Origin: Bugulina stolonifera
Taxonomy: Eukaryota; Bryozoa; Gymnolaemata; Cheilostomatida; Bugulidae
DNA length: 64,000 nucleotides
NCBI GenBank assembly: GCA_935421135.1
Contig: OW285192.1
Location: 477,501-541,500 of the forward strand
Reading direction: 5' to 3'
The position numbers and the translations under genes were made by a program. A model generated the notes under the pieces. It made no database searches, had not been told where the DNA came from, and was given only the letters and a program-made list of their open reading frames with translations. Shown here one piece after another: positions 14,201 through 29,500 of the stretch. The first letter of the stretch is position 1. Every line of letters starts with the position of its first letter.

Positions 14201-14917
14201 TCACAAGTTTGACATTATGTTTCATGTTTACAAAGTTGAATATTGCATGCAAACACATGTTTTATTGATTTTAATTCAAATTATGCATTCTGAACATTGC
14301 AAAAGTGGCTGAAAGACATTGTTACAAACAGCAATTTGGTACAAAACACACTTAAAACTTACTTTCATGCAATATTGAACATTTTTTACTAGTTTACGAA
14401 CTAATAACTCAAGTGAATTTGTCAAAAATCACGAAATTGACATTATGTTTCATGTTTGCAAAGTTAAATATTGTATGCAAAGTCATGTTTTATTGATTTT
14501 CATTCAAATTATGCATTCTGAACATTGCAAAAGTGACTGAAACACATTGTTACAAACAGCAATTTGGTACAAAACACACTAAAAACTTACTTTCATGCAA
14601 TATTGAACATCTTTTACTAGTTTACAAACTAATAATTCAAGTGAATTTGTCAAAAATCACAAATTTGACATTATGTTTCATGTTTACAAAGTTGAATATT
14701 GCATGCAAGTTGTGTTTTATTGATTTTCATTCAAATTATGCATTCTGAACATTGCAAAAGTGACTGAAAGACATTGTTACAAACAGCAATTTGGTACAAA
14801 ACACACTGAAAACTTACTTTCATGCAATATTGAACATCTTTTACTAGTTTACAAACTAATAACTCAAGTGAATTTGTCAAAAATCACAAAATTGACATTA
14901 TGTTTCATGTTAGCAAG

Positions 14918-17900
14918 GTTAAATATTGTATGCAAAGTCATGTTTTATTGATTTTCATTCAAATTATGCATTCTGAACATTGCAAAAGTGACTGAAAGAC
15001 ATTGTTACAAACAGCAAATTGGTACAAAACACACTGAAAACTTACTTTCATGCAATATTGACCATATTTTACTAGTTAACAAACTAATAAATCAAGTGAA
15101 TTTGTCAAAAATCACAAGTTTGACATTATGTTTCATGTTTACAAAGTTGAATATTGCATGCAAACACATGTTTTATTGATTTTAATTCAAATTATGCATT
15201 CTGAACATTGCAAAAGTGGCTGAAAGACATTGTTACAAACAGCAATTTGGTACAAAACACACTTAAAACTTACTTTCATGCAATATTGAACATCTTTTAC
15301 TAGTTTACAAACTAATAACTCAAGTGAATTTGTCAAAAATCACGAAATTGACATTATGTTTCATGTTTGCAAAGTTAAATATTGTATGCAAAGTCATGTT
15401 TTATTGATTTTCATTCAAATTATGCATTCTGAACATTGCAAAAGTGACTGAAACACATTGTTACAAACAGCAATTTGGTACAAAACACACTTAAAACTTA
15501 CTTTCATGCAATATTGAACATCTTTTACTAGTTTACAAACTAATAATTCAAGTGAATTTGTCAAAAATCACAAATTTGACATTATGTTTCATGTTTACAA
15601 AGTTGAATATTGCATGCAAGTTGTGTTTTATTGATTTTCATTCAAATTATGCATTCTGAACATTGCAAAAGTGACAGAAACACATTGTTACAAACAGCAA
15701 TTTGGTACAAAACACACTGAAAACTTACTTTCATGCAATATTGAACATCTTTTACTAGTTTACAAACTAATAACTCAAGTGAATTTGTCAAAAATCACAA
15801 AATTGACATTATGTTTCATGTTTGCAAGGTTAAATATTGTATGCAAAGTCATGTTTTATTGATTTTCATTCAAATTATGCATTCTGAACATTGCAAAAGT
15901 GACTGAAACACATTGTTACAAACAGCAATTTGGTACAAAACACACTGAAAACTTACTTTCATGCAATATTGAACATATTTTACTAGTTAACAAACTAATA
16001 AATCAAGTGAATTTGTCAAAAATCACAAGTTTGACATTATGTTTCATGTTTACAAAGTTGAATATTGCATGCAAACACATGTTTTATTGATTTTCATTCA
16101 AATTATGCATTCTGAACATTGCAAAAGTGGCTGAAAGACATTGTTACAAACAGCAATTTAGTACAAAACACACTTAAAACTTACTTTCATGCAATATTGA
16201 ACATCTTTTACTAGTTTACAAACTAATAACTCAAGTGAATTTGTCAAAAATCACGAAGTTGACATTATGTTTCATGTTTGCAAAGTTAAATATTGTATGC
16301 AAAGTCATGTTTTATTGATTTTCATTCAAGTTATGCACTCTGAACATTGCAAAAGTGACTGAAACACATTGTTACAGACAGCAATTTGGTACAAAACACA
16401 CTGAAAACTTACTTTCATGCAATATTGAACATCTTTTACTAGTTTACAAACTAATAACTCAAGTGAATTTGTCAAAAATCACAAAATTGACATTATGTTT
16501 CATGTTTGCAAAGTTAAATATTGTATGCAAAGTCATGTTTTATCGATTTATATTCAAATTATGCATTCTGAACATTGCAAAAGTGACTGAAACACATTGT
16601 TACAAACAGCAATTTGGTACAAAACACACTTAAAACTTACTTTCATGCAATATTGAACATATTTTACCAGTTTACAAACTAATAACTCAAGTGAATTTGT
16701 CAAAAATCACAAATTTGACATTATGTTTCATGTTTGCAAAGTTAAATATTGTATGTAAAGTCATGTTTTATTGATTTTAATTCAATTTATGCACTCTGAA
16801 CATTGCAAAAGTGACTGAAACACATTGTTACAGACAGCAATTTGGTGCAAAACGCACTGAAAACTTACTTTCATGCAACATTGAACATATTTTACTAGTT
16901 TACAAACTAATAATTCAAGTGAATTTGTCAAAAATCACAAATTTGACATTGTGTTTCATGTTTGCAAAGTTAAATATTGTATGCAAAGTCATGTTTTATT
17001 AATTTTCATTAAATTATGCACTCTGAACATTGCAAAAGTGACTGAAACACATTGTTACAGACAGCAATTTGGTACAAAACACACTTAAAACTTACTTTCA
17101 TGCAATATTGAACATATTTTACTAGTTTACAAACTAATAATTCAAGTGAATTTGTCAAAAATCACAAATTTGACATTATGTTTCATGTTTACAAAGTTGA
17201 ATATTGCATGCAAAGTCGTGTTTTATTGATTTTCATTCAAATTATGCATTCTGAACATTGCAAAAGTGACTGAAAGACATTGTTACAAACAGCAATTTGG
17301 TACAAAACACACTGAAAACTTACTTTCATGCAATATTGAACACCTTTTACTAGTTTACAAACTAATAACTCAAGTGAATTTGTCAAAAATCACAAAATTG
17401 ACATTATGTTTCATGTTTGCAAAGTTAAATATTGTATGCAAAGTCGTGTTTTATCGATTTATATTCAAATTATGCATTCTGAACATTGCAAAAGTGACTG
17501 AAACACATTGTTACAAACAGCAATTTGGTACAAAACACACTTAAAACTTAGTTTCATGCAATATTGAACATATTTTACAAGTTTACAAACTAATAACTCA
17601 AGTGAATTTGTCAAAAATCACAAATTTGACATTATGTTTCATGTTTGCAAAGTTAAATATTGTATGCAAAGTCATGTTTTATTGATTTTCATTCAAGTTA
17701 TGCACTCTGAACATTGCAAAAGTGACTGAAACACATTGTTACAGACAGCAATTTGGTACAAAACACACTGAAAACTTACTTTCATGCAACATTGAACATC
17801 TTTTACTAGTTTACAAACTAATAATACAAGTGAATTTGTCAAAAATCACAAATTTGACATTATGTTTCATGTTTACAAAGTTGAATATTGCATGCAAAGT

Positions 17901-18335
17901 CGTGTTTTATTGATTTTCATTCAAATTATGCATTCTGAACATTGCAAAAGTGACTGAAAGACATTGTTACAAACAGCAATTTGGTACAAAACACACTGAA
18001 AACTTACTTTCATGCAATATTGAACATCTTTTACTAGTTTACAAACTAATAACTCAAGTGAATTTGTCAAAAATCACAAAATTGACATTATGTTTCATGT
18101 TTGCAAAGTTAAATATTGTATGCAAAGTCATGTTTTATCGATTTATATTCAAATTATGCATTCTGAACATTGCAAAAGTGACTGAAACACATTGTTACAA
18201 ACAGCAATTTGGTACAAAACACACTTAAAACTTACTTTCATGCAATATTGAACATATTTTACAAGTTTACAAACTAATAACTCAAGTGAATTTGTCAAAA
18301 ATCACAAATTTGACATTATGTTTCATGTTTGCAAA
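14918..18335. repeat. 15-monomer HOR, first unit in 49-mer copy 2
   Basis: Counterpart of 3753-7170 shifted by 11165 bp; landmarks at 14988, 15671, 15899, 16355, 16811, 17266, 17722 and 17950 keep the expected spacing. Confidence 0.88.
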
Positions 18336-21300
18336 GTTAAATATTGTATGCAAAGTCATGTTTTATTGATTTTCATTCAAATTATGCATTCTGAACATTG
18401 CAAAAGTGACTGAAAGACATTGTTACAAACAGCAAATTGGTACAAAACACACTGAAAACTTACTTTCATGCAATATTGACCATATTTTACTAGTTAACAA
18501 ACTAATAAATCAGGTGAATTTGTCAAAAATCACAAGTTTGACATTATGTTTCATGTTTACAAAGTTGAATATTGCATGCAAACACATGTTTTATTGATTT
18601 TAATTCAAATTATGCATTCTGAACATTGCAAAAGTGGCTGAAAGACATTGTTACAAACAGCAATTTGGTACAAAACACACTTAAAACTTACTTTCATGCA
18701 ATATTGAACATCTTTTACTAGTTTACAAACTAATAACTCAAGTGAATTTGTCAAAAATCACGAAATTGACATTATGTTTCATGTTTGCAAAGTTAAATAT
18801 TGTATGCAAAGTCATGTTTTATTGATTTTCATTCAAATTATGCATTCTGAACATTGCAAAAGTGACTGAAACACATTGTTACAAACAGCAATTTGGTACA
18901 AAACACACTTAAAACTTACTTTCATGCAATATTGAACATCTTTTACTAGTTTACAAACTAATAATTCAAGTGAATTTGTCAAAAATCACAAATTTGACAT
19001 TATGTTTCATGTTTACAAAGTTGAATATTGCATGCAAGTTGTGTTTTATTGATTTTCATTCAAATTATGCATTCTGAACATTGCAAAAGTGACAGAAACA
19101 CATTGTTACAAACAGCAATTTGGTACAAAACACACTGAAAACTTACTTTCATGCAATATTGAACATCTTTTACTAGTTTACAAACTAATAACTCAAGTGA
19201 ATTTGTCAAAAATCACAAAATTGACATTATGTTTCATGTTTGCAAGGTTAAATATTGTATGCAAAGTCATGTTTTATTGATTTTCATTCAAATTATGCAT
19301 TCTGAACATTGCAAAAGTGACTGAAACACATTGTTACAAACAGCAATTTGGTACAAAACACACTGAAAACTTACTTTCATGCAATATTGAACATATTTTA
19401 CTAGTTAACAAACTAATAAATCAAGTGAATTTGTCAAAAATCACAAGTTTGACATTATGTTTCATGTTTACAAAGTTGAATATTGCATGCAAACACATGT
19501 TTTATTGATTTTCATTCAAATTATGCATTCTGAACATTGCAAAAGTGGCTGAAAGACATTGTTACAAACAGCAATTTAGTACAAAACACACTTAAAACTT
19601 ACTTTCATGCAATATTGAACATCTTTTACTAGTTTACAAACTAATAACTCAAGTGAATTTGTCAAAAATCACGAAGTTGACATTATGTTTCATGTTTGCA
19701 AAGTTAAATATTGTATGCAAAGTCATGTTTTATTGATTTTCATTCAAGTTATGCACTCTGAACATTGCAAAAGTGACTGAAACACATTGTTACAGACAGC
19801 AATTTGGTACAAAACACACTGAAAACTTACTTTCATGCAATATTGAACATCTTTTACTAGTTTACAAACTAATAACTCAAGTGAATTTGTCAAAAATCAC
19901 AAAATTGACATTATGTTTCATGTTTGCAAAGTTAAATATTGTATGCAAAGTCATGTTTTATCGATTTATATTCAAATTATGCATTCTGAACATTGCAAAA
20001 GTGACTGAAACACATTGTTACAAACAGCAATTTGGTACAAAACACACTTAAAACTTACTTTCATGCAATATTGAACATATTTTACCAGTTTACAAACTAA
20101 TAACTCAAGTGAATTTGTCAAAAATCACAAATTTGACATTATGTTTCATGTTTGCAAAGTTAAATATTGTATGTAAAGTCATGTTTTATTGATTTTAATT
20201 CAATTTATGCACTCTGAACATTGCAAAAGTGACTGAAACACATTGTTACAGACAGCAATTTGGTGCAAAACGCACTGAAAACTTACTTTCATGCAACATT
20301 GAACATATTTTACTAGTTTACAAACTAATAATTCAAGTGAATTTGTCAAAAATCACAAATTTGACATTGTGTTTCATGTTTGCAAAGTTAAATATTGTAT
20401 GCAAAGTCATGTTTTATTAATTTTCATTAAATTATGCACTCTGAACATTGCAAAAGTGACTGAAACACATTGTTACAGACAGCAATTTGGTACAAAACAC
20501 ACTTAAAACTTACTTTCATGCAATATTGAACATATTTTACTAGTTTACAAACTAATAATTCAAGTGAATTTGTCAAAAATCACAAATTTGACATTATGTT
20601 TCATGTTTACAAAGTTGAATATTGCATGCAAAGTCGTGTTTTATTGATTTTCATTCAAATTATGCATTCTGAACATTGCAAAAGTGACTGAAAGACATTG
20701 TTACAAACAGCAATTTGGTACAAAACACACTGAAAACTTACTTTCATGCAATATTGAACACCTTTTACTAGTTTACAAACTAATAACTCAAGTGAATTTG
20801 TCAAAAATCACAAAATTGACATTATGTTTCATGTTTGCAAAGTTAAATATTGTATGCAAAGTCGTGTTTTATCGATTTATATTCAAATTATGCATTCTGA
20901 ACATTGCAAAAGTGACTGAAACACATTGTTACAAACAGCAATTTGGTACAAAACACACTTAAAACTTAGTTTCATGCAATATTGAACATATTTTACAAGT
21001 TTACAAACTAATAACTCAAGTGAATTTGTCAAAAATCACAAATTTGACATTATGTTTCATGTTTGCAAAGTTAAATATTGTATGCAAAGTCATGTTTTAT
21101 TGATTTTCATTCAAGTTATGCACTCTGAACATTGCAAAAGTGACTGAAACACATTGTTACAGACAGCAATTTGGTACAAAACACACTGAAAACTTACTTT
21201 CATGCAACATTGAACATCTTTTACTAGTTTACAAACTAATAATACAAGTGAATTTGTCAAAAATCACAAATTTGACATTATGTTTCATGTTTACAAAGTT

Positions 21301-21753
21301 GAATATTGCATGCAAAGTCGTGTTTTATTGATTTTCATTCAAATTATGCATTCTGAACATTGCAAAAGTGACTGAAAGACATTGTTACAAACAGCAATTT
21401 GGTACAAAACACACTGAAAACTTACTTTCATGCAATATTGAACATCTTTTACTAGTTTACAAACTAATAACTCAAGTGAATTTGTCAAAAATCACAAAAT
21501 TGACATTATGTTTCATGTTTGCAAAGTTAAATATTGTATGCAAAGTCATGTTTTATCGATTTATATTCAAATTATGCATTCTGAACATTGCAAAAGTGAC
21601 TGAAACACATTGTTACAAACAGCAATTTGGTACAAAACACACTTAAAACTTACTTTCATGCAATATTGAACATATTTTACAAGTTTACAAACTAATAACT
21701 CAAGTGAATTTGTCAAAAATCACAAATTTGACATTATGTTTCATGTTTGCAAA
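18336..21753. repeat. 15-monomer HOR, second unit in 49-mer copy 2
   Basis: Landmarks at 18406, 19089, 19317, 19773, 20229, 20684, 21140 and 21368 lie 3418 bp after those of the preceding unit. Confidence 0.88.
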
Positions 21754-22382
21754 GTTAAATATTGTATGCAAAGTCATGTTTTATTGATTTTCATTCAAAT
21801 TATGCATTCTGAACATTGCAAAAGTGACTGAAAGACATTGTTACAAACAGCAAATTGGTACAAAACACACTGAAAACTTACTTTCATGCAATATTGACCA
21901 TATTTTACTAGTTAACAAACTAATAAATCAGGTGAATTTGTCAAAAATCACAAGTTTGACATTATGTTTCATGTTTACAAAGTTGAATATTGCATGCAAA
22001 CACATGTTTTATTGATTTTAATTCAAATTATGCATTCTGAACATTGCAAAAGTGGCTGAAAGACATTGTTACAAACAGCAATTTGGTACAAAACACACTT
22101 AAAACTTACTTTCATGCAATATTGAACATCTTTTACTAGTTTACAAACTAATAACTCAAGTGAATTTGTCAAAAATCACGAAATTGACATTATGTTTCAT
22201 GTTTGCAAAGTTAAATATTGTATGCAAAGTCATGTTTTATTGATTTTCATTCAAATTATGCATTCTGAACATTGCAAAAGTGACTGAAACACATTGTTAC
22301 AAACAGCAATTTGGTACAAAACACACTTAAAACTTACTTTCATGCAATATTGAACATCTTTTACTAGTTTACAAACTAATAA
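21754..22382. repeat. Partial third 15-mer HOR unit in 49-mer copy 2
   Basis: Same truncated third unit as at 10589-11217, with the same exit point 11165 bp later (C at 22383). The equivalent of the T at 10627 is the usual C here (21792). Confidence 0.85.
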
Positions 22383-25300
22383 CTCAAGTGAATTTGTCAA
22401 AAATCACAAAATTGACATTATGTTTCATGTTTGCAAAGTTAAATATTGTATGCAAAGTCATGTTTTATCGATTTATATTCAAATTATGCATTCTGAACAT
22501 TGCAAAAGTGACTGAAACACATTGTTACAAACAGCAATTTGGTACAAAACACACTTAAAACTTACTTTCATGCAATATTGAACATATTTTACCAGTTTAC
22601 AAACTAATAACTCAAGTGAATTTGTCAAAAATCACAAATTTGACATTATGTTTCATGTTTGCAAAGTTAAATATTGTATGTAAAGTCATGTTTTATTGAT
22701 TTTAATTCAATTTATGCACTCTGAACATTGCAAAAGTGACTGAAACACATTGTTACAGACAGCAATTTGGTGCAAAACGCACTGAAAACTTACTTTCATG
22801 CAACATTGAACATATTTTACTAGTTTACAAACTAATAATTCAAGTGAATTTGTCAAAAATCACAAATTTGACATTGTGTTTCATGTTTGCAAAGTTAAAT
22901 ATTGTATGCAAAGTCATGTTTTATTAATTTTCATTAAATTATGCACTCTGAACATTGCAAAAGTGACTGAAACACATTGTTACAGACAGCAATTTGGTAC
23001 AAAACACACTTAAAACTTACTTTCATGCAATATTGAACATATTTTACTAGTTTACAAACTAATAATTCAAGTGAATTTGTCAAAAATCACAAATTTGACA
23101 TTATGTTTCATGTTTGCAAAGTTAAATATTGTATGTAAAGTCATGTTTTATTGATTTTAATTCAATTTATGCACTCTGAACATTGCAAAAGTGACTGAAA
23201 CACATTGTTACAGACAGCAATTTGGTGCAAAACGCACTGAAAACTTACTTTCATGCAACATTGAACATATTTTACTAGTTTACAAACTAATAATTCAAGT
23301 GAATTTGTCAAAAATCACAAATTTGACATTGTGTTTCATGTTTGCAAAGTTAAATATTGTATGCAAAGTCATGTTTTATTAATTTTCATTAAATTATGCA
23401 CTCTGAACATTGCAAAAGTGACTGAAACACATTGTTACAGACAGCAATTTGGTACAAAACACACTTAAAACTTACTTTCATGCAATATTGAACATATTTT
23501 ACTAGTTTACAAACTAATAATTCAAGTGAATTTGTCAAAAATCACAAATTTGACATTATGTTTCATGTTTACAAAGTTGAATATTGCATGCAAAGTCGTG
23601 TTTTATTGATTTTCATTCAAATTATGCATTCTGAACATTGCAAAAGTGACTGAAAGACATTGTTACAAACAGCAATTTGGTACAAAACACACTGAAAACT
23701 TACTTTCATGCAATATTGAACACCTTTTACTAGTTTACAAACTAATAACTCAAGTGAATTTGTCAAAAATCACAAAATTGACATTATGTTTCATGTTTGC
23801 AAAGTTAAATATTGTATGCAAAGTCATGTTTTATCGATTTATATTCAAATTATGCATTCTGAACATTGCAAAAGTGACTGAAACACATTGTTACAAACAG
23901 CAATTTGGTACAAAACACACTTAAAACTTAGTTTCATGCAATATTGAACATATTTTACAAGTTTACAAACTAATAACTCAAGTGAATTTGTCAAAAATCA
24001 CAAATTTGACATTATGTTTCATGTTTGCAAAGTTAAATATTGTATGCAAAGTCATGTTTTATTGATTTTCATTCAAGTTATGCACTCTGAACATTGCAAA
24101 AGTGACTGAAACACATTGTTACAGACAGCAATTTGGTACAAAACACACTGAAAACTTACTTTCATGCAACATTGAACATCTTTTACTAGTTTACAAACTA
24201 ATAATTCAAGTGAATTTGTCAAAAATCACAAATTTGACATTATGTTTCATGTTTGCAAAGTTAAATATTGTATGCAAAGTCATGTTTTATCGATTTATAT
24301 TCAAATTATGCATTCTGAACATTGCAAAAGTGACTGAAACACATTGTTACAAACAGCAATTTGGTACAAAACACACTTAAAACTTACTTTCATGCAATAT
24401 TGAACATATTTTACAAGTTTACAAACTAATAACTCAAGTGAATTTGTCAAAAATCACAAATTTGACATTATGTTTCATGTTTGCAAAGTTAAATATTGTA
24501 TGCAAAGTCATGTTTTATTGATTTTCATTCAAGTTATGCACTCTGAACATTGCAAAAGTGACTGAAACACATTGTTACAGACAGCAATTTGGTACAAAAC
24601 ACACTGAAAACTTACTTTCATGCAACATTGAACATCTTTTACTAGTTTACAAACTAATAATTCAAGTGAATTTGTCAAAAATCACAAATTTGACATTATG
24701 TTTCATGTTTACAAAGTTGAATATTGCATGCAAAGTCGTGTTTTATTGATTTTCATTCAAATTATGCATTCTGAACATTGCAAAAGTGACTGAAACACAT
24801 TGTTACAAACAGCAATTTGGTACAAAACACACTGAAAACTTACTTTCATGCAATATTGAACATCTTTTACTAGTTTACAAACTAATAACTCAAGTGAATT
24901 TGTCAAAAATCACAAAATTGACATTATGTTTCATGTTTGCAAAGTTAAATATTGTATGCAAAGTCATGTTTTATCGATTTATATTCAAATTATGCATTCT
25001 GAACATTGCAAAAGTGACTGAAACACATTGTTACAAACAGCAATTTGGTACAAAACACACTTAAAACTTACTTTCATGCAATATTGAACATATTTTACAA
25101 GTTTACAAACTAATAACTCAAGTGAATTTGTCAAAAATCACAAATTTGACATTATGTTTCATGTTTGCAAAGTTAAATATTGTATGCAAAGTCATGTTTT
25201 ATTGATTTTCATTCAAATTATGCATTCTGAACATTGCAAAAGTGACTGAAAGACATTGTTACAAACAGCAAATTGGTACAAAACACACTGAAAACTTACT

Positions 25301-26082
25301 TTCATGCAATATTGACCATATTTTACTAGTTAACAAACTAATAAATCAAGTGAATTTGTCAAAAATCACAAGTTTGACATTATGTTTCATGTTTACAAAG
25401 TTGAATATTGCATGCAAACACATGTTTTATTGATTTTAATTCAAATTATGCATTCTGAACATTGCAAAAGTGGCTGAAAGACATTGTTACAAACAGCAAT
25501 TTGGTACAAAACACACTTAAAACTTACTTTCATGCAATATTGAACATTTTTTACTAGTTTACGAACTAATAACTCAAGTGAATTTGTCAAAAATCACGAA
25601 ATTGACATTATGTTTCATGTTTGCAAAGTTAAATATTGTATGCAAAGTCATGTTTTATTGATTTTCATTCAAATTATGCATTCTGAACATTGCAAAAGTG
25701 ACTGAAACACATTGTTACAAACAGCAATTTGGTACAAAACACACTAAAAACTTACTTTCATGCAATATTGAACATCTTTTACTAGTTTACAAACTAATAA
25801 TTCAAGTGAATTTGTCAAAAATCACAAATTTGACATTATGTTTCATGTTTACAAAGTTGAATATTGCATGCAAGTTGTGTTTTATTGATTTTCATTCAAA
25901 TTATGCATTCTGAACATTGCAAAAGTGACTGAAAGACATTGTTACAAACAGCAATTTGGTACAAAACACACTGAAAACTTACTTTCATGCAATATTGAAC
26001 ATCTTTTACTAGTTTACAAACTAATAACTCAAGTGAATTTGTCAAAAATCACAAAATTGACATTATGTTTCATGTTAGCAAG

Positions 26083-29000
26083 GTTAAATATTGTATGCAA
26101 AGTCATGTTTTATTGATTTTCATTCAAATTATGCATTCTGAACATTGCAAAAGTGACTGAAAGACATTGTTACAAACAGCAAATTGGTACAAAACACACT
26201 GAAAACTTACTTTCATGCAATATTGACCATATTTTACTAGTTAACAAACTAATAAATCAAGTGAATTTGTCAAAAATCACAAGTTTGACATTATGTTTCA
26301 TGTTTACAAAGTTGAATATTGCATGCAAACACATGTTTTATTGATTTTAATTCAAATTATGCATTCTGAACATTGCAAAAGTGGCTGAAAGACATTGTTA
26401 CAAACAGCAATTTGGTACAAAACACACTTAAAACTTACTTTCATGCAATATTGAACATCTTTTACTAGTTTACAAACTAATAACTCAAGTGAATTTGTCA
26501 AAAATCACGAAATTGACATTATGTTTCATGTTTGCAAAGTTAAATATTGTATGCAAAGTCATGTTTTATTGATTTTCATTCAAATTATGCATTCTGAACA
26601 TTGCAAAAGTGACTGAAACACATTGTTACAAACAGCAATTTGGTACAAAACACACTTAAAACTTACTTTCATGCAATATTGAACATCTTTTACTAGTTTA
26701 CAAACTAATAATTCAAGTGAATTTGTCAAAAATCACAAATTTGACATTATGTTTCATGTTTACAAAGTTGAATATTGCATGCAAGTTGTGTTTTATTGAT
26801 TTTCATTCAAATTATGCATTCTGAACATTGCAAAAGTGACAGAAACACATTGTTACAAACAGCAATTTGGTACAAAACACACTGAAAACTTACTTTCATG
26901 CAATATTGAACATCTTTTACTAGTTTACAAACTAATAACTCAAGTGAATTTGTCAAAAATCACAAAATTGACATTATGTTTCATGTTTGCAAGGTTAAAT
27001 ATTGTATGCAAAGTCATGTTTTATTGATTTTCATTCAAATTATGCATTCTGAACATTGCAAAAGTGACTGAAACACATTGTTACAAACAGCAATTTGGTA
27101 CAAAACACACTGAAAACTTACTTTCATGCAATATTGAACATATTTTACTAGTTAACAAACTAATAAATCAAGTGAATTTGTCAAAAATCACAAGTTTGAC
27201 ATTATGTTTCATGTTTACAAAGTTGAATATTGCATGCAAACACATGTTTTATTGATTTTCATTCAAATTATGCATTCTGAACATTGCAAAAGTGGCTGAA
27301 AGACATTGTTACAAACAGCAATTTAGTACAAAACACACTTAAAACTTACTTTCATGCAATATTGAACATCTTTTACTAGTTTACAAACTAATAACTCAAG
27401 TGAATTTGTCAAAAATCACGAAGTTGACATTATGTTTCATGTTTGCAAAGTTAAATATTGTATGCAAAGTCATGTTTTATTGATTTTCATTCAAGTTATG
27501 CACTCTGAACATTGCAAAAGTGACTGAAACACATTGTTACAGACAGCAATTTGGTACAAAACACACTGAAAACTTACTTTCATGCAATATTGAACATCTT
27601 TTACTAGTTTACAAACTAATAACTCAAGTGAATTTGTCAAAAATCACAAAATTGACATTATGTTTCATGTTTGCAAAGTTAAATATTGTATGCAAAGTCA
27701 TGTTTTATCGATTTATATTCAAATTATGCATTCTGAACATTGCAAAAGTGACTGAAACACATTGTTACAAACAGCAATTTGGTACAAAACACACTTAAAA
27801 CTTACTTTCATGCAATATTGAACATATTTTACCAGTTTACAAACTAATAACTCAAGTGAATTTGTCAAAAATCACAAATTTGACATTATGTTTCATGTTT
27901 GCAAAGTTAAATATTGTATGTAAAGTCATGTTTTATTGATTTTAATTCAATTTATGCACTCTGAACATTGCAAAAGTGACTGAAACACATTGTTACAGAC
28001 AGCAATTTGGTGCAAAACGCACTGAAAACTTACTTTCATGCAACATTGAACATATTTTACTAGTTTACAAACTAATAATTCAAGTGAATTTGTCAAAAAT
28101 CACAAATTTGACATTGTGTTTCATGTTTGCAAAGTTAAATATTGTATGCAAAGTCATGTTTTATTAATTTTCATTAAATTATGCACTCTGAACATTGCAA
28201 AAGTGACTGAAACACATTGTTACAGACAGCAATTTGGTACAAAACACACTTAAAACTTACTTTCATGCAATATTGAACATATTTTACTAGTTTACAAACT
28301 AATAATTCAAGTGAATTTGTCAAAAATCACAAATTTGACATTATGTTTCATGTTTACAAAGTTGAATATTGCATGCAAAGTCGTGTTTTATTGATTTTCA
28401 TTCAAATTATGCATTCTGAACATTGCAAAAGTGACTGAAAGACATTGTTACAAACAGCAATTTGGTACAAAACACACTGAAAACTTACTTTCATGCAATA
28501 TTGAACACCTTTTACTAGTTTACAAACTAATAACTCAAGTGAATTTGTCAAAAATCACAAAATTGACATTATGTTTCATGTTTGCAAAGTTAAATATTGT
28601 ATGCAAAGTCGTGTTTTATCGATTTATATTCAAATTATGCATTCTGAACATTGCAAAAGTGACTGAAACACATTGTTACAAACAGCAATTTGGTACAAAA
28701 CACACTTAAAACTTAGTTTCATGCAATATTGAACATATTTTACAAGTTTACAAACTAATAACTCAAGTGAATTTGTCAAAAATCACAAATTTGACATTAT
28801 GTTTCATGTTTGCAAAGTTAAATATTGTATGCAAAGTCATGTTTTATTGATTTTCATTCAAGTTATGCACTCTGAACATTGCAAAAGTGACTGAAACACA
28901 TTGTTACAGACAGCAATTTGGTACAAAACACACTGAAAACTTACTTTCATGCAACATTGAACATCTTTTACTAGTTTACAAACTAATAATACAAGTGAAT

Positions 29001-29500
29001 TTGTCAAAAATCACAAATTTGACATTATGTTTCATGTTTACAAAGTTGAATATTGCATGCAAAGTCGTGTTTTATTGATTTTCATTCAAATTATGCATTC
29101 TGAACATTGCAAAAGTGACTGAAAGACATTGTTACAAACAGCAATTTGGTACAAAACACACTGAAAACTTACTTTCATGCAATATTGAACATCTTTTACT
29201 AGTTTACAAACTAATAACTCAAGTGAATTTGTCAAAAATCACAAAATTGACATTATGTTTCATGTTTGCAAAGTTAAATATTGTATGCAAAGTCATGTTT
29301 TATCGATTTATATTCAAATTATGCATTCTGAACATTGCAAAAGTGACTGAAACACATTGTTACAAACAGCAATTTGGTACAAAACACACTTAAAACTTAC
29401 TTTCATGCAATATTGAACATATTTTACAAGTTTACAAACTAATAACTCAAGTGAATTTGTCAAAAATCACAAATTTGACATTATGTTTCATGTTTGCAAA
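26083..29500. repeat. 15-monomer HOR, first unit in 49-mer copy 3
   Basis: Counterpart of 14918-18335 shifted by 11165 bp; landmarks at 26153, 26836, 27064, 27520, 27976, 28431, 28887 and 29115. Confidence 0.88.

Larger units (their letters stand above)
11902..23066. repeat. 49-monomer higher-order unit, copy 2 (11165 bp)
   Basis: Collinear with copies 1 and 3 at an offset of 11165 bp, including rare variants such as attttttact with tttacgaac at 14382-14400 and the ttagcaagg variant near 14911. The left junction lies between 11902 and 11951. Left of it the monomer is of the aattc type that would normally continue with tttacaaag; right of it the sequence has tttgcaaag, so the junction monomer is itself a recombinant. 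Confidence 0.9.
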